DNA of 64,000 nucleotides from contig LLCB01000250.1 in the NCBI GenBank assembly GCA_001414345.1, positions 1 through 64,000 of the forward strand, given 5' to 3'. This stretch comes from Hymenoscyphus infarciens (taxonomy: Eukaryota; Ascomycota; Leotiomycetes; Helotiales; Helotiaceae). A model generated the notes under the pieces. The model had not been told where the DNA came from, made no database searches, and worked only from the letters and a program-made list of their open reading frames with translations. Positions 12,241 through 23,649 of this stretch are shown here, piece by piece; position 1 is the first letter of the stretch; each line of letters opens with the position of its first letter. A program made the position numbers and the translations under genes.

Positions 12241-13560
12241 CGTAATACTTAGCTACTAAAAGTAGTCGCAACTCTTGTGTCCAGTTTTATAAACTATTAC
12301 CTAGATAATCTTATATCTTAACTCTTATATGCTACTTCCTAAATCTCCCTTCTCTTTATTTCTCCTCTAAAGTTAAATCTATTACTAGTACTATTATATA
12401 TTTAAATTCTTAAAACTGTTTTGTTATAATTTACGATTTTTATATAATAGCTAATAAAATAGACCTAATAACTAATATAACCGATACCCTTCTCTATGTC
12501 TATCTTGTCTCTCTTAAAATCTTCTCTATATATTACTACTACTATAATTATACGCTACTTCTAGTAAAAGAAGTACCTTAGCTCTAGCTAGTTTTCGCTA
12601 TAGTAGTAGGTTTTATAACCTATCTCGACGTGTATCCCGAGGGTTTTGTAGGCAACTGTGTAGAGGCAGTAGGTCTTTTGTATTTCAACTTTATAGTCTT
12701 TTGGGCTATGGAAAATTTTGAACAGGATCTCATGTACAGTGAGTTGCGAGTTAAGCTTGAATTTGCCCACTTTTTTTATAATCTAAGCTTTTTTTTTTTT
12801 TCAAAGCTTTCTCTCTCCTTTCTTTAAAAGATAGAAAATAAAAGTACTCTAAAAGAGACGAGGCCTAGCTAGAAAGAAGCGCTATATCTAATTATCTCTC
12901 TTCTATATTACTTATTAATTTAAAGTAACTATAATAAAAGTAAACTAAAAAATAGATAATTCTTAAAAAAAACCCCTTTTTTAAAAATTTTCACTACCCT
13001 TATAAGGTCTTATTACTACCTCGATATAGCCTTCTAAAAAGTAGAATATAAATATAAACTTCTATTTTATATATAAAAAGTTTATAGAGTAATAGAGGAC
13101 ATATAGAGCTCTCGTTTCTAGTTATCTAGAGTATACTAACATATGTTGTTATTAAGTAAAGAGCAAAATAAGATAGCAGAGAGAGGAAAAGTAGAGCTTT
13201 TTTCAAAAACGCTCGGATTACAAAAAAACGTTAAAATTCAAGCTTAATTCGCAACTGACTGTAGATGGAAGGAGGCGCATAGAGGAAAAGGAGGAGTTAA
13301 GAAGTGAGGAGAATGGTCCGGTACGCTTTGCTATTTACTTCTCTCACAGCTGGATTGATTTTCAGAGAGAATACTGAAACACCACGTCTGGCGGGCGGGC
13401 CTGAAGTTCTACCGGTCAAATATTCTTTTGAGGCTATTTAGAGGGAAGTTTTCTATTATTTTTGGGCTTTTGGGCGTGTAAAATTGGTATTATACATAGT
13501 ACATACACCCTTGAGCACACTTAGTATTAGAGAAGCTCTTTAGGCGTTTTTTAATTACTA
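12240..13560. repeat. AT-rich, RIP-like block
   Basis: Stop-dense sequence of TA-rich texture similar to the retrotransposon interiors, interrupted by a higher-GC patch near 12600-12780. It contains the TIR element listed separately. Other parts look like unrecognised repeat debris. Confidence 0.65.
12737..13261. mobile_element. 525-bp TIR element, Tc1/mariner-pogo-like MITE
   Basis: The left end starts CAGTGAGTTGCGAGTTAAGC and the right end is its inverted complement (CAGTCAGTTGCGAATTAAGC). About 28 bp match with two mismatches. The similarity continues inward through a T-tract and TAATC-T/C-A/G-AGC to roughly 75 bp. Both ends are flanked by the dinucleotide TA (12735-12736 and 13262-13263), the target duplication of Tc1/mariner/pogo elements, and CAGT termini fit that superfamily. 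The interior is too short for a transposase and is AT-rich, so the element is non-autonomous and RIP-affected. Confidence 0.82.
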
Positions 13561-14743
13561 AAGAGATTTGTAATTAAAAACTTATGAGCCATAGCCCCTT
13601 CCGCTTAAGTCCGTTCTGTACGCCGCCCGGAACTGTCTTCCCTACATCTCAACTATTCAACCTTACATCAAGATCAAAGAGGCTTGCCCACCATCCGAAA
13701 AGCATTCAAAGAACACCAATTCTCCTATACGAATGGGCCAGCGGCAATATCCCCATATTTTCTGCCCATTCGGCATCCTCAAACATACACAAAAACTGTC
13801 CTTCGAGCTGACTAAGTTCAATAGTTGTCGGTGTCACCGTTACTAGAAAATTGCTGTTTGCAAATACCGGTCAGCATTTCATACTGCGGAGCTGAGCATA
13901 CCCACCATTTTTTGTGTTCAATTGGCTCCAATAAAAACCCCCGTAACTTGGTGAGCATCGTGGTCTTGGAATTTACAAATACTCGAGCGTCGAAATCATT
14001 CGGGCCCTCTCGTGATCCTTCGAGTCTTTTACTTTTCTGTTGTCACTCCTGTACCCACTTTTATTCTATATGATACGATGCTCGTGCGAAGAAGCCTGTG
14101 ACAATCATAGTTGGTAATGGAGACGGCTTGGAAGTATCAAGAAATCAAGTTTCTAGTCGGGTGCTTCTAATCCTTCTCGGTCACTAGCTAAAATTATCTG
14201 AAAAAAACGCACGGTAACAGAAGGGTGCCGGAGAATAATGGCTGCGCCTCTTAGTTAAAAGAAGAATAATAACTCTTCAGAAGTCAGTTAATACGAAGTT
14301 TGCAGGGGTCCCTTTTTACTAACATGGTAACTAGCTCGTCACAACGCCAAGGTTCTTTCATCCTTCAGAACTACACCTCGATCACTCTAGAACTACGCCC
14401 CTTAACATCAGATGTCAGCTTTCTTCATTCAAGTTAGTCAACTGTAAAACAGTAAAAATATGTCCAACATGTTTTTTTCCTTCGTAATACTTCGCAAAAA
14501 GCCGTTGTTTTCCATAAAACTTCTCGGCAACTTCCCAATTTGGCTATGTACGGCTAGGTACCTATTTAACTCCCTTTAAATATAGTCAAAGCACGAACTT
14601 AAGTACATCGGCCCTCTTGTATCCTACTTCACTTCACCACTCACATCCTCAGTCAACTCTTCGGGTACTGTCTCTCAAATCGTTCCTTTTTCTTCTTCCT
14701 TCACACTCGTTATTCCGAAATCATCTCACCAACTCAAACCATA
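13561..14743. other. upstream region of the GH114 gene
   Basis: No supported gene; ORFs at 13584-13811, 13825-14073 and 14617-14997 have no family signal. Immediately before the GH114 start lies a pyrimidine-rich leader (about 14640-14730) with TTTAAATATA near 14574, a plausible core promoter element. Confidence 0.5.
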
Positions 14744-15694
14744 ATGCGCTCAAGCCTCTACCTACCTTTGGGCCTCGCCCTTGCCCAAGCATCAATGGCG
14801 GTACCCATGGAAGACGTCTCTATCAAACAGAGTGCAGACCCAGCTCATTGGCAACCGACGAAAGGTCTGTCATGGCAAATCATCCTCCTCGGCGACAATG
14901 GACCTTTAGATTTACCAGTCGATGTCTACGATATCGACATGTTCAACCCCAATGGGAAAGCCCAGTCCGACATCACCACTCTCAAAGCCAATGGTAAAAA
15001 GGTCATCTGTTATTTCTCAGCGGGAACTACGGAAAACTGGCGAGACGATTATGATCAGTTTGATCATACTCCCGGCGTTGACGAAGGTGGAAAAGTGAAG
15101 CAGGAGGATGGAGAAACATGGAACGGAGAACTTTGGGCCAATACCAAATCCGACAACGTCAGAAAGGTCATGAAAGCTCGTATTACCAAAGCCAAACAAC
15201 TTGGCTGTGATGCTATTGATCCAGATAACATGGACGCCTACGATAACGAAGGTGGTGGATTTACCCCCGAACTCACTCTCGACAACGCAAAGGATTACCT
15301 TAAATTCCGCACCACCGAAGCACACACCCAAGGTATGGCAATTGGTCTCAAGAACGCCAAAGATCTTGTTGATTACGCCATCTCTATCGGAGTTGATTTC
15401 GCGGTCAACGAAGAGTGTTCGAGATACATGGAATGCGGAGATCAATTTCAGAACTGGATTACAGCTAGTCCTGCTAAACCCGTCTTTCATATCGAATATC
15501 CCAATGATGGGAAATTTCCCTGCTACGACAATACCACAGACGCTGCCATGTGCACTGGTAATGGCGAGAGTGGTAACCCACCGAATAACTTGGCCGGTTG
15601 GTCTACTGTGTTGAAGGATGCGGATTGTCAGAAGGGTTTGATGTTGTGTGACGGAAAGACTTATGCTATGGACAAGACACTAGGAAACTGCTAG
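14744..15694 (+). CDS. secreted GH114 endo-alpha-1,4-polygalactosaminidase
   Basis: Single exon, 316 aa. Residues 1 to about 19 form a signal peptide ending near AQASMA. The rest is a GH114-type TIM barrel: a W-Q-I-x-L start near residue 44, D-V-Y-D-I-D-M-F-N near 63, K-V-I-C-Y-F-S-A-G-T near 86 with E-N-W following, D-A-I-D-P-D-N-M-D-A-Y near 155, and an F-A-V-N-E-E-C strand near 220. The family hydrolyses alpha-1,4 galactosamine polymers, such as fungal galactosaminogalactan. Paired Cys residues in the C-terminal half suit an extracellular fold. The start is the only ATG giving a signal peptide. It may act on the fungus's own wall or on competing fungi; the sequence cannot say which. Confidence 0.93.
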   Translation: MRSSLYLPLGLALAQASMAVPMEDVSIKQSADPAHWQPTKGLSWQIILLGDNGPLDLPVDVYDIDMFNPNGKAQSDITTLKANGKKVICYFSAGTTENWRDDYDQFDHTPGVDEGGKVKQEDGETWNGELWANTKSDNVRKVMKARITKAKQLGCDAIDPDNMDAYDNEGGGFTPELTLDNAKDYLKFRTTEAHTQGMAIGLKNAKDLVDYAISIGVDFAVNEECSRYMECGDQFQNWITASPAKPVFHIEYPNDGKFPCYDNTTDAAMCTGNGESGNPPNNLAGWSTVLKDADCQKGLMLCDGKTYAMDKTLGNC

Positions 15695-17835
15695 ATTGGT
15701 TGTGGGAGGATGACGGTGGTTCTATGGAAAGAGGCTCTTCAATTCTTACCCGAGTTTCATGAAGTTCATCATGAACAGGTGGGCGATCATTATCTCAACA
15801 TGAGTTGACGCTCATTGAGTCTTCTTTTATGCATTCTGGTTTGTTTCTTTCGTATTGGTTTTAGAGTTCGTTAAGCAATGTAACTTTATGATTTCTCGCG
15901 ATGCTTCTACAATTTACAGTACTCGACAGTCCCGCACCACGGAAAACAAAACTATGAAACTGTTCATAGAGTGGTTGACTTGGGCGTTGAGTTGACAAGT
16001 ATAAGAGGATAACGCGGAAGAGCAGAAGTGAAGCTGCTGCAAAATTGACACAACTTTTAAAAAAGAAGCCATTTAATGTCATTTATTCTACACATTATAA
16101 AGGCAGCTGGATTCCCAAAAGTTGAAACGAAGTCAATCAGATTTAAAATTAGAAGCATTGAAATTGAACGAGAGGGCCCTGTTAATTTTCTCATTCATTG
16201 AACAGGACCTTTCCAGAAATTCTCTATCCGTAATTCGCCCATATTCTAGATTAAAGATTGCGTCCGATGTTGAGCCCGTTGGATTCTCAGGGTCTAGGTA
16301 CATAGTCGTGATAAGTCTGCGTCCTGGGTTAATATTAACTATTTGTAAGTTTATTATAAGAAGAAGATTAAAGCTATAGAAGTGAAATTAACTACTATTC
16401 ATAAAAAGCTTGAGAGTACTAGAGATACTAAGTAAGCTAAGAATAAGAGGATTATATTTACTTTATCATTTAAGTAATATAAGTTAGAGAATAAATCAAA
16501 TTCATATAGGTATTCTACTACTAGTTCTTTATAATAAAGCTGTTTCTTATTATATACGACGGCCGATAGACGAAGAGCGAGTTTCAAATTTTTTAGGTGC
16601 CGTTTGTCGTGATATGACTGAATCCTTGTCGAAAAGTCGTAGTCTTTAGCTCTCTGTAATTCGGGCTAGGCTAGGCTCTACGTGTAGCAGCAGATATCAA
16701 GATTAATTCTCGGATTTTCAGTTTATTTTTGCGGTTTTTGTTGGAGCTGGAGAAGCTGTGAGGTGTTAGGTGTTAGGCTGTACTAGAATCCCAATGGCAA
16801 CACTAAGCAACCCTAACATTGAACCGCGTTCCAATCCCTTTCGCCTCCAGCAATTGACCTCAAACAATTACTTTTCTTAAAACGAAAAATCCATCAACTC
16901 CATCTAAAGTCGCCAATCAGCCCTCCAAGCACGATTATCACCCCTGGTAACCCCGCCTTCCTCATTCAGCGTGCGTCGTTCTGTCCTCGTACTTACAACC
17001 CCACACTCTCCCCTAAAATCTGCCGAGATCCCCGGGAATTAAAAACTCCCGTCGGCACCTGATAATCCGAAACAGCAATATACCCTAAACAACAGCAACA
17101 TTAACTATCCCCTCAGGTGCTATCAGGAACACTATAGACCGTGCGCGTAGATATGCTATATCTATTCCTATTTCAATCTAGCAATTTTTTATAGAAATAA
17201 GATAAAAACTTATAGACGATATGTTTAAGAAGTTATTAACCTTTCTATATACTTTTTTAAAAGTTTAACTGCTCGTTGCGGCTTTGTTTATTTCATTACG
17301 CTCGAGCCCTTTTCATGGTCCTGAAAGCATCCGAGGGGATAACCCCGCAATTTGGTGAAAGAAAAGTGGCAAAAGCTTAAAAAATTGTTTGAAATTACTT
17401 CCCAAATTCTCAAATTGTACGTATGTAACCAGAGGATATCTTATAACTGTGCTTGCACGCAGTTACGAGAGTTTTTGGGGTACGATGAAGGACAAGACTG
17501 CAACTTTAAAGACCAGGTACCAAAAAGCCAGAAGAGGACACCCCTCGCATTTTTGCAACCCCACATAAACGAAAACAGGAACAATAGACAGGGTATTTTA
17601 AGAGGAGGACAATTTGTGGATATAAGCATGGAGAAATTTAGAAATTAGATGATCTACCAGAACTTGGAGTTTGTCCGGTACCGTTAGACTTCCCCCGATC
17701 TGATCCGTACAGCCGCCGCGGAAGTATGAGATGTCGTATTAATACCCAGAAACCCTCATCTTCAATCGAGTTTCTTGCTACCTCTCACTACCTGCTTTCT
17801 TCAGTCAAATTGAGATTCTTCATCGTACTGTCATC
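15695..17835. other. intergenic, includes AT-rich patches
   Basis: No supported gene. Two AT-rich stretches (about 16330-16560 and 17150-17270) look like small decayed repeats. The last 150 bp carry a pyrimidine-rich leader for the next gene. Confidence 0.55.
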
Positions 17836-18674
17836 ATGAAATTCTCGGCATCCCTCGTCCTTGGCTGCCTTTCTCTATGTCAAGCTTTACCAGCCTCAAG
17901 TTCCAACGAAAGGAAAGCTACCAAACCAGCTGCGTTCTTTCTCGCCGGTGATTCGACAACTGCAGTTGCAGGTGGGTGGGGAGATGGATTCTTGAAACTT
18001 TTGACGAATGGAGCAATCGGGACAAATTTCGCCAAGAGTGGAAAGACGACCGTGAGCTTCGTATCCGGAGGATTTTGGGATCAAACAATTGCGGCTGTGA
18101 AGACAAATGCCGCGAAATATACACCATATGTGACGATTCAGGTATGTTGTCAATACATGTGACTTCGAAAAATCCAATGACAAAAACTAATACAGAGTAG
18201 TTTGGCCACAACGATCAAAAAGCAGAAGCAAACATCAGTGTCGCTCAGTTCAAAGTGAACCTAAAAGCAATGGTCGATCAAGTTCGGAATGCCGGCGGTT
18301 CGCCAATCCTCGTCACATCTCTCACCCGTCGAACATTCAATACCACCACTGGGAAGGTGGTCGAGAACCTTGCCCCACAAGTAATTGCAGCACTCGAGGT
18401 TGCCAAGGAAAACAAAGCCCAATTCATTGATTTGAACAAGGCGTCTACTGCTTATATCAATGCCATTGGACAGAGTAACGCTGATTTGTATAACTTGGCG
18501 AGTGGAGACAGGACTCACTTGAATCCTTCTGGGGAAAAGCTGTTTGGAAATTTGGTTGCGAAGTTGATTGGACAGAGTCCCGATTTGGACTTGGGTACTC
18601 AGACAAAGGGTTATCTGGCTCCTAATGCAACAATTGTTGCTGCTATTGATGCTGGAAAATTCATTTTGCCATGA
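17836..18674 (+). CDS. secreted SGNH esterase, rhamnogalacturonan acetylesterase-like (CE12)
   Basis: Two exons (17836-18141, 18201-18674) with a 59-bp intron give 259 aa. The signal peptide ends near residue 18 (CQALPA). Catalytic blocks are visible: block I G-D-S-T-T with nucleophile Ser40, block III G-H-N-D at 104-107 directly after the intron, and block V D-R-T-H at 205-208 supplying the Asp/His pair. Size and blocks match rhamnogalacturonan acetylesterases, which remove acetyl groups from the pectin backbone so lyases and hydrolases can act. Secretion and the neighbouring GH114 enzyme fit a wall-degrading role. A related plant-polymer acetylesterase specificity cannot be excluded. Confidence 0.92.
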
Positions 18675-19037
18675 ATGTTAGAATGAGAAGCGAACTGAAG
18701 CGAATAATGAATACAACTTTCATTATGAAAGACTTATTTTCGAGTGACCTTCACGTGATCTGTGAATCCTTGCAAGGCGAAAGTACCTTTCAGGTTCTAC
18801 CTAGCTCGTTGTTCCAACTACCTAGGATAATTCAAAGTAATTACCCTAAATGTTTAAAACACTCAAGTCTCATTGTTCCAAAGTATTTCGGGTAATAGTG
18901 GATTTTACTACCTATTCACTGCCGCTTTCTCCGTCCACCCGTAAGATACTCAAACAAGGAATGGATGCATTGGATGAGTGGCTAACTGTAACTCATATCA
19001 GAAAGGCTGGTTTCTGTAACAACTCATGAAAACACAT
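18675..19037. other. intergenic with short dispersed repeat
   Basis: Contains one copy (about 18795-18897) of a repeat also seen near 20918-21042 and 26034-26168. Otherwise nothing is recognised. Confidence 0.45.
18795..18897. repeat. short dispersed repeat, copy 1
   Basis: Head CTCGTTGTTCCAA and tail ATTGTTCCAAAGTATTT are shared with copies near 20918 and 26034. The inner part diverges. Unknown family; possibly a decayed MITE. Confidence 0.45.
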
Positions 19038-20830
19038 CTACCAACAACAGTACCAAACCGTTAAGTTCAGTGACAAGATTACAAGCAAAGTGATCAAGCT
19101 CATGTGGTGACCACGTCTCAAAACCTTGCCAATCACACCCACCTCCATTTGGACTCGCAGTGCCTCAAACTGTTCCGAGAACTTGACGTTGTACGGATGA
19201 CTCGGGCCTAGCGTCTTCTCCAGTCGCAAAATGACTTGCTCGTAGAGTCTGAGAGCATCCACAAATCTTCTTTGGCATTTGAGAATCCTTGCTAGGTTAG
19301 CAGTGCTTTTTGATGTATATGAGTGGGATGGCCCAAGCATGATATCAACCAATTTCTCCATATTCTCTTCGGCAAGCTTGAGTCTTCCTTCGTCCCGATA
19401 TACAAGTGCAAGATTGTTTGTGCACAATAATGTATCTGGGCGTTCCATTCCCAAGGTATCTTTTGTGTCTCGAAAGCCTTTGTCATGTATTCCTCAGCGC
19501 AGTCGTATTTCCCAAGATCTTGGAACACGGATCCGACATCAATAGCTGCTAAAAGGGTAGCCGGATGTTTTTCGCCGATAGTCTTTTGCCTTCCAAGCAA
19601 GGATCGTTGCTGATATACCAGGGCCTCTTCATACTTTCCTTGTGCTCGTAGAATTTGTACCAGTTTATCGAGACTATTGAAGGAAGTCTGTCGATTCTTC
19701 CCTATAATGTTGTCCTGCCCTTCCACCGCTTCACGGGCAATTTTCTCTGCGGCCGCGAACTTTCCTTTCCGATATAAAACCCACGCGAGGTCCGCCATAG
19801 TTTTGAATGTTCCTTGATGGTCCAGGCCAAGTTTAGAATCTTTAGATTGCTTGCCTTTCAGAGTTCTGTGAAATAACTCTTCGGCCAAGTCAAGTTTTTC
19901 TTGGCGGTCGAAGATGTTTGCAAGATGATTCATGGCCTGCAATGTCGAGGCGTTCTGAAGACCGAGAGTCGACTGTCGAGAATTGAGTAACCTTTTCCTC
20001 GCGGTTTCTCCTTCTTTGTATTTTCCACAATAGTCTAAAATCCTCGGCACTAGCCTGCGAAATTGCATCAACCCACACAATAACACCAACCCCTTCTTCC
20101 TTCGCCCGTCGGCAGTACTCGAGAGCAACTTGTGACTTTCCTTGACCACCAAGTCCTCTCAACACAACAAATGAGTTCCGCGAGCTTGTTTGGAACTGAG
20201 TGCCACTTCAATCCTGGCCAAAATGTTGTCACGACCGAGAAAAATCATGGACAAGACGTCCATGCGGGACCTGATAATAACTTCTCGTGAACGATACTTT
20301 GGCTGACAAGGAATCGTTTGTATGCACACTAAGACTGCGGAGCGTAGACTGTATGTCTTCTAGTGTACTCTGCATATGAGCGGCCATGTTTTCAAATTTA
20401 CTAAGCGTGGATGACAGGCTTTTTGCAACTACACAGAATTTTCCGGTGTCTAACCGTGTTTTCCTGACTCCAGAGTTGATGGAGTTTGAGAGAGTCCTGT
20501 ACCTTCCAGGCTGATTAGAAATGCGCCTCAAAACTTACAGCCAGGAGACTTACGAGTTAACCTCAGCGATTGCTTCCAGCAACGAAGATTTTTCTTTTCC
20601 AAGATTGCCAACCAACCTGGAAGTTTCTTTTTCTTTAATCAATGCTGACACTCCTTTCACCAGTCTCGTTCGGCGGGAATCAGCGGCCCCAACTGCCAGA
20701 TGTTCACTAATCGTGTTGGAACTGCTTCGTGTACGTAACATCAGTGTGGAAAATACTTCCCTCAAAGTCGTGTCAAGAGCTGGGTTTCACCCAACTAGTC
20801 GCGCTCGATCAATCAGCTGTCATCATAGCA
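19038..20830 (-). pseudogene. NLR-type NB-ARC/TPR protein, degenerate
   Basis: Reading the minus strand: an N-terminal helical domain (20765-20550, then 20531-20270), a linker ending FLGRDNILARIE (about 20240), a P-loop LRGLGGQGKSQVALEY, then a Walker-B-like V-I-V-W-V-D-A near 20080. Next come kinesin-light-chain-type TPRs with H-P-x-T-L repeats. The pieces sit in different frames: one shift near 20245 (extra T in a T-run), one near 20190, one after the P-loop near 20060, and one near 19455. The roughly 250 residues expected between Walker B and the TPRs are missing. This family acts as fungal nonself/heterokaryon or immune-like receptors; this copy should be inactive. Some of the breaks in the N-terminal part might be introns, but those within the P-loop region have no splice signals. 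Confidence 0.88.
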
Positions 20831-22750
20831 GCCGGTGACGTGGGAGTACACGGAAAATCGAAGCACATAGTGTTGAAGGGGGGCGGGCGGTAGATAATGA
20901 AGTGCTTTCATACCCACCTCGTTGTTCCACTTTTCTAGGCCAACTCAACAGGATTACGGCAACACTTGGGACAATTTGGAATATTAACCAGGTGGCTTTG
21001 AACGATAAAGGTTAATTGTCCAAAGTATTTAGGACAATACATAGAGGGTTGGCAGAACGAGCTCTTTGCAGCCGCTTTTGTTGTCAAACGTTGCCAAGCA
21101 AGAGAGGTCGTTCGTTCAAAGGAGAACTATTAGCGAGGAGGAAACTTTCCTCGCTTGGTGCTTTCGTGATCTATCTGCTTGGCAAAATTGCCACAAGGCT
21201 TAATTGTTCGAGTTGCAGCAGTTGCAGCCAGGTCATGGTATGTCTTGTAAATATCGCAAGCAAATTGATTGTTTTTGCCCCGTGGTCAACGAGGGACATG
21301 GCAGCAGATGCGGCGCCAACGATCGAAAGAGGTTCAGCCATCTTCTACTTCTCGTGCTGTTCCTGGGCCAAATTGGCCATTGGATTGGTGAGAGCTGGAC
21401 AACCAGAGAGACCCACGTTAGGCAGGGAGTACCTCATACGGCATGAGAATAGCAGAAGCATATGCACGCATGGCTATTGCCAGCGACGATACTAAATCAA
21501 AAGATAACCTCAAATGCATCAACTCAACCGACGACTGGGAAAGAGGGGACTTCTTGTGAGCGAGAAACGAAAATGAAATAGAAAACTCCCCAAGGCGAGT
21601 GAGATTTCCTGGATCCTGCGGTTCACGGTTCGCATACCGCCTTCATTGCAATGCCAAGGTCGGGCTTATTTTGAATACTTATCTGACTGCCAGCATTCGA
21701 CTGCTCTCAAGGAGGTCTCACAGGGTATATTTGCACCACCCCGAGTAAGTGGAAGCGGTGAGATTCAACTACCGGGCGAGAAAGGGAGAGCGGCACTAGA
21801 AAGGTGGTATCATACCAGTGGTATGATGAGGTAATGGCTGAATTTGAAGACGCGATTCAAGTCTTCCTATTAGCTTGGAGAACATTAACAGCTTCGCTGG
21901 GATGCGTTATAATCTCGGAAACTTCAAAGACGGCAATTCTAAAAGTTTGATGAAAAGATGTTGAAAGAAGCCATGAGGGGGGCTCTTTGGTCGGCCGTAG
22001 TCAACCTGATACGCGTCGGTCTTCAAAAACGTGACCAGGTTTCTAGCCACGTGATATATCCCATAGCCAGCGTGAACATGCTGTTTTTGGGTCATCCTCG
22101 TGTCTCATTTCTTGGAAATGCATCACGGTAGATATACTAGCATCCAAGGCTTTTCAGAGGTCATGTGAAATCCAAAAGTGTAAGAAGTAGACTGTGTTGG
22201 CACCTAAAGACCTAGTTTAATTTTAATTATCGAGTCTAGGAAAACTGTATGAGAAGAAATGGAAGACTTAGAAGAAGTAAGAAAGTTGGGTTCTTAATTC
22301 TCGACCCCGGTGTTAAGGGGGTGTTCGCAGTCACTAAGTGCAAGCTACCTGAGCCCCGGAGAAAACCAGATGGTTTTCAACAATTCAAGGTATCTTAGTT
22401 AAGGAAATAGGGACCAATTGACTCCATAATAAATTGGGTTCCAATAGAATTTCAATCGTGTAGGCTTTGTACTTAGGCGTGTCGCCGAAGGATTGAATTT
22501 TCGATCAAGCGAGTGGAGTTTAGGGCATCACCTCAGAATAAGAGTTTGGGAATGGAAATTGCAACTTGTTCAGTTACTGATTTGCCTAATCCTTGTCTCT
22601 GTTTCAAAACCTCGTTACGTCCCTTGAAGTTGCTCTACAGATTTCAGCAAGCTGAAATTTGAAATTGTGAGCATGTTAATCAAAATAAGACCGCAGAGCA
22701 GGTAGCTTCCCATGTTCTCAACATTCCGAATCCAGGTATAAAACCCGAAG
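20831..22750. other. intergenic, no supported gene
   Basis: About 1.9 kb. ORFs at 21016-21495, 21204-21446, 21646-21834 and 21907-22095 lack recognisable motifs and codon patterns. Could include decayed exons of the neighbouring pseudogene, but I cannot show it. Confidence 0.5.
20918..21042. repeat. short dispersed repeat, copy 2
   Basis: Begins ACCTCGTTGTTCCA and ends ATTGTCCAAAGTATTTAGG, in the same orientation as copy 1. Together the two copies bracket the NLR pseudogene. Confidence 0.45.
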
Positions 22751-23293
22751 TCAGACCTCTCCTGGAGCCGGCATAAGTCCTAACAAATTCAAAACTCCCA
22801 CCAACGATCCATCCTGAACCACAGCTGCAAAAATTGCCTCCATTGTATCTGCTTTGGTTCGCTTTCCGATCTCGTGGGTGGTGTTCAAATTGATAAACTG
22901 ACAGATATTCTTCTCATTACAAATTTTTGCGAGATTCTCGTTGTACATATGGGTGTCGTGCCAATAAGAAGCCGTCACTATCCACCACCAAAGTCTTAGT
23001 GTCCTATTCTTGTCATGGGTTTTTTTCTGAACTCACCGAGTCTTAACGGTCTCATTGGACGACTGGATTGTTCGACCGAACCATTCCTCCAGAAGCACCA
23101 CTCTTGCATATGCATCACCCAAGAGGGCCATTCGCTTGTTGCCTTTCGAGTCAATGTGTCGATTTCCAGACATTCGGTAACCAGATCCTGGCGCTTGCAA
23201 TGCCTCCCAAATTATGTCTTTGTTCTGGAAAGTGTATTGGATGATTCGCTCAATTCCCCGGATCATAGATTGTTTGTTTTGTTCCCTCGCCAT
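22751..23293 (-). CDS. small RNase III-domain-like protein
   Basis: Exons 23037-23293 and 22751-22994 joined across a 42-bp intron (22995-23036, donor GTGAGT) give 166 aa in one frame. The N-terminal half carries N-K-R-M-A-L-L-G-D-A (residues about 53-62), which resembles the RNase III signature around the catalytic Asp. The second half has N-E-N-L-A-K-I-C and D-T-M-E-A-I-F-A-A-V-V-Q-D, matching the later helix that supplies the second acidic pair. No double-stranded RNA-binding domain follows. Such single-domain proteins are common in Leotiomycetes and related fungi, and their role is unclear. The intron is shorter than most in this window, so the junction may be off by 9 nt. Confidence 0.72.
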
Positions 23294-23649
23294 GATTGTG
23301 AGTACGAACAACTTTCTGACTGTGTTGGTTAAGTTAGTTTTATGTTTACCTTTTGTGTCGAAGTTATCAAGAGAATCCAAGAGAGGAGGGAGTTATAGTT
23401 CGTGACCTATAGAAGCGTGATACTAGTGCCCATGCACTTCATTTATTCACTAATTGAAGCCAGCTTCTTTCCAGTTTTAACAGGAGTGAAACCCACTTGC
23501 AGCCAGCTATCAAACAAACCCAGTTACTAGTTTTCAAATTTCACTTGAGAACTTGGAGTAAGGTAAAAGAGGGGAACAGAAGTGACGTAACGAGTCCCTC
23601 TAAAAAGTCTTGAAAACCAAACATCAGTGCTATTTATTTTGCCGCCTCA
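23294..23649. other. spacer between minus-strand genes
   Basis: Holds the promoter of the RNase III-like gene and the 3' end of the transcription factor gene. No further feature seen. Confidence 0.5.

Noticed and set aside
14744..18674. Secondary-metabolite gene cluster
   Set aside because: No backbone synthase, and the neighbouring genes are unrelated secreted hydrolases.
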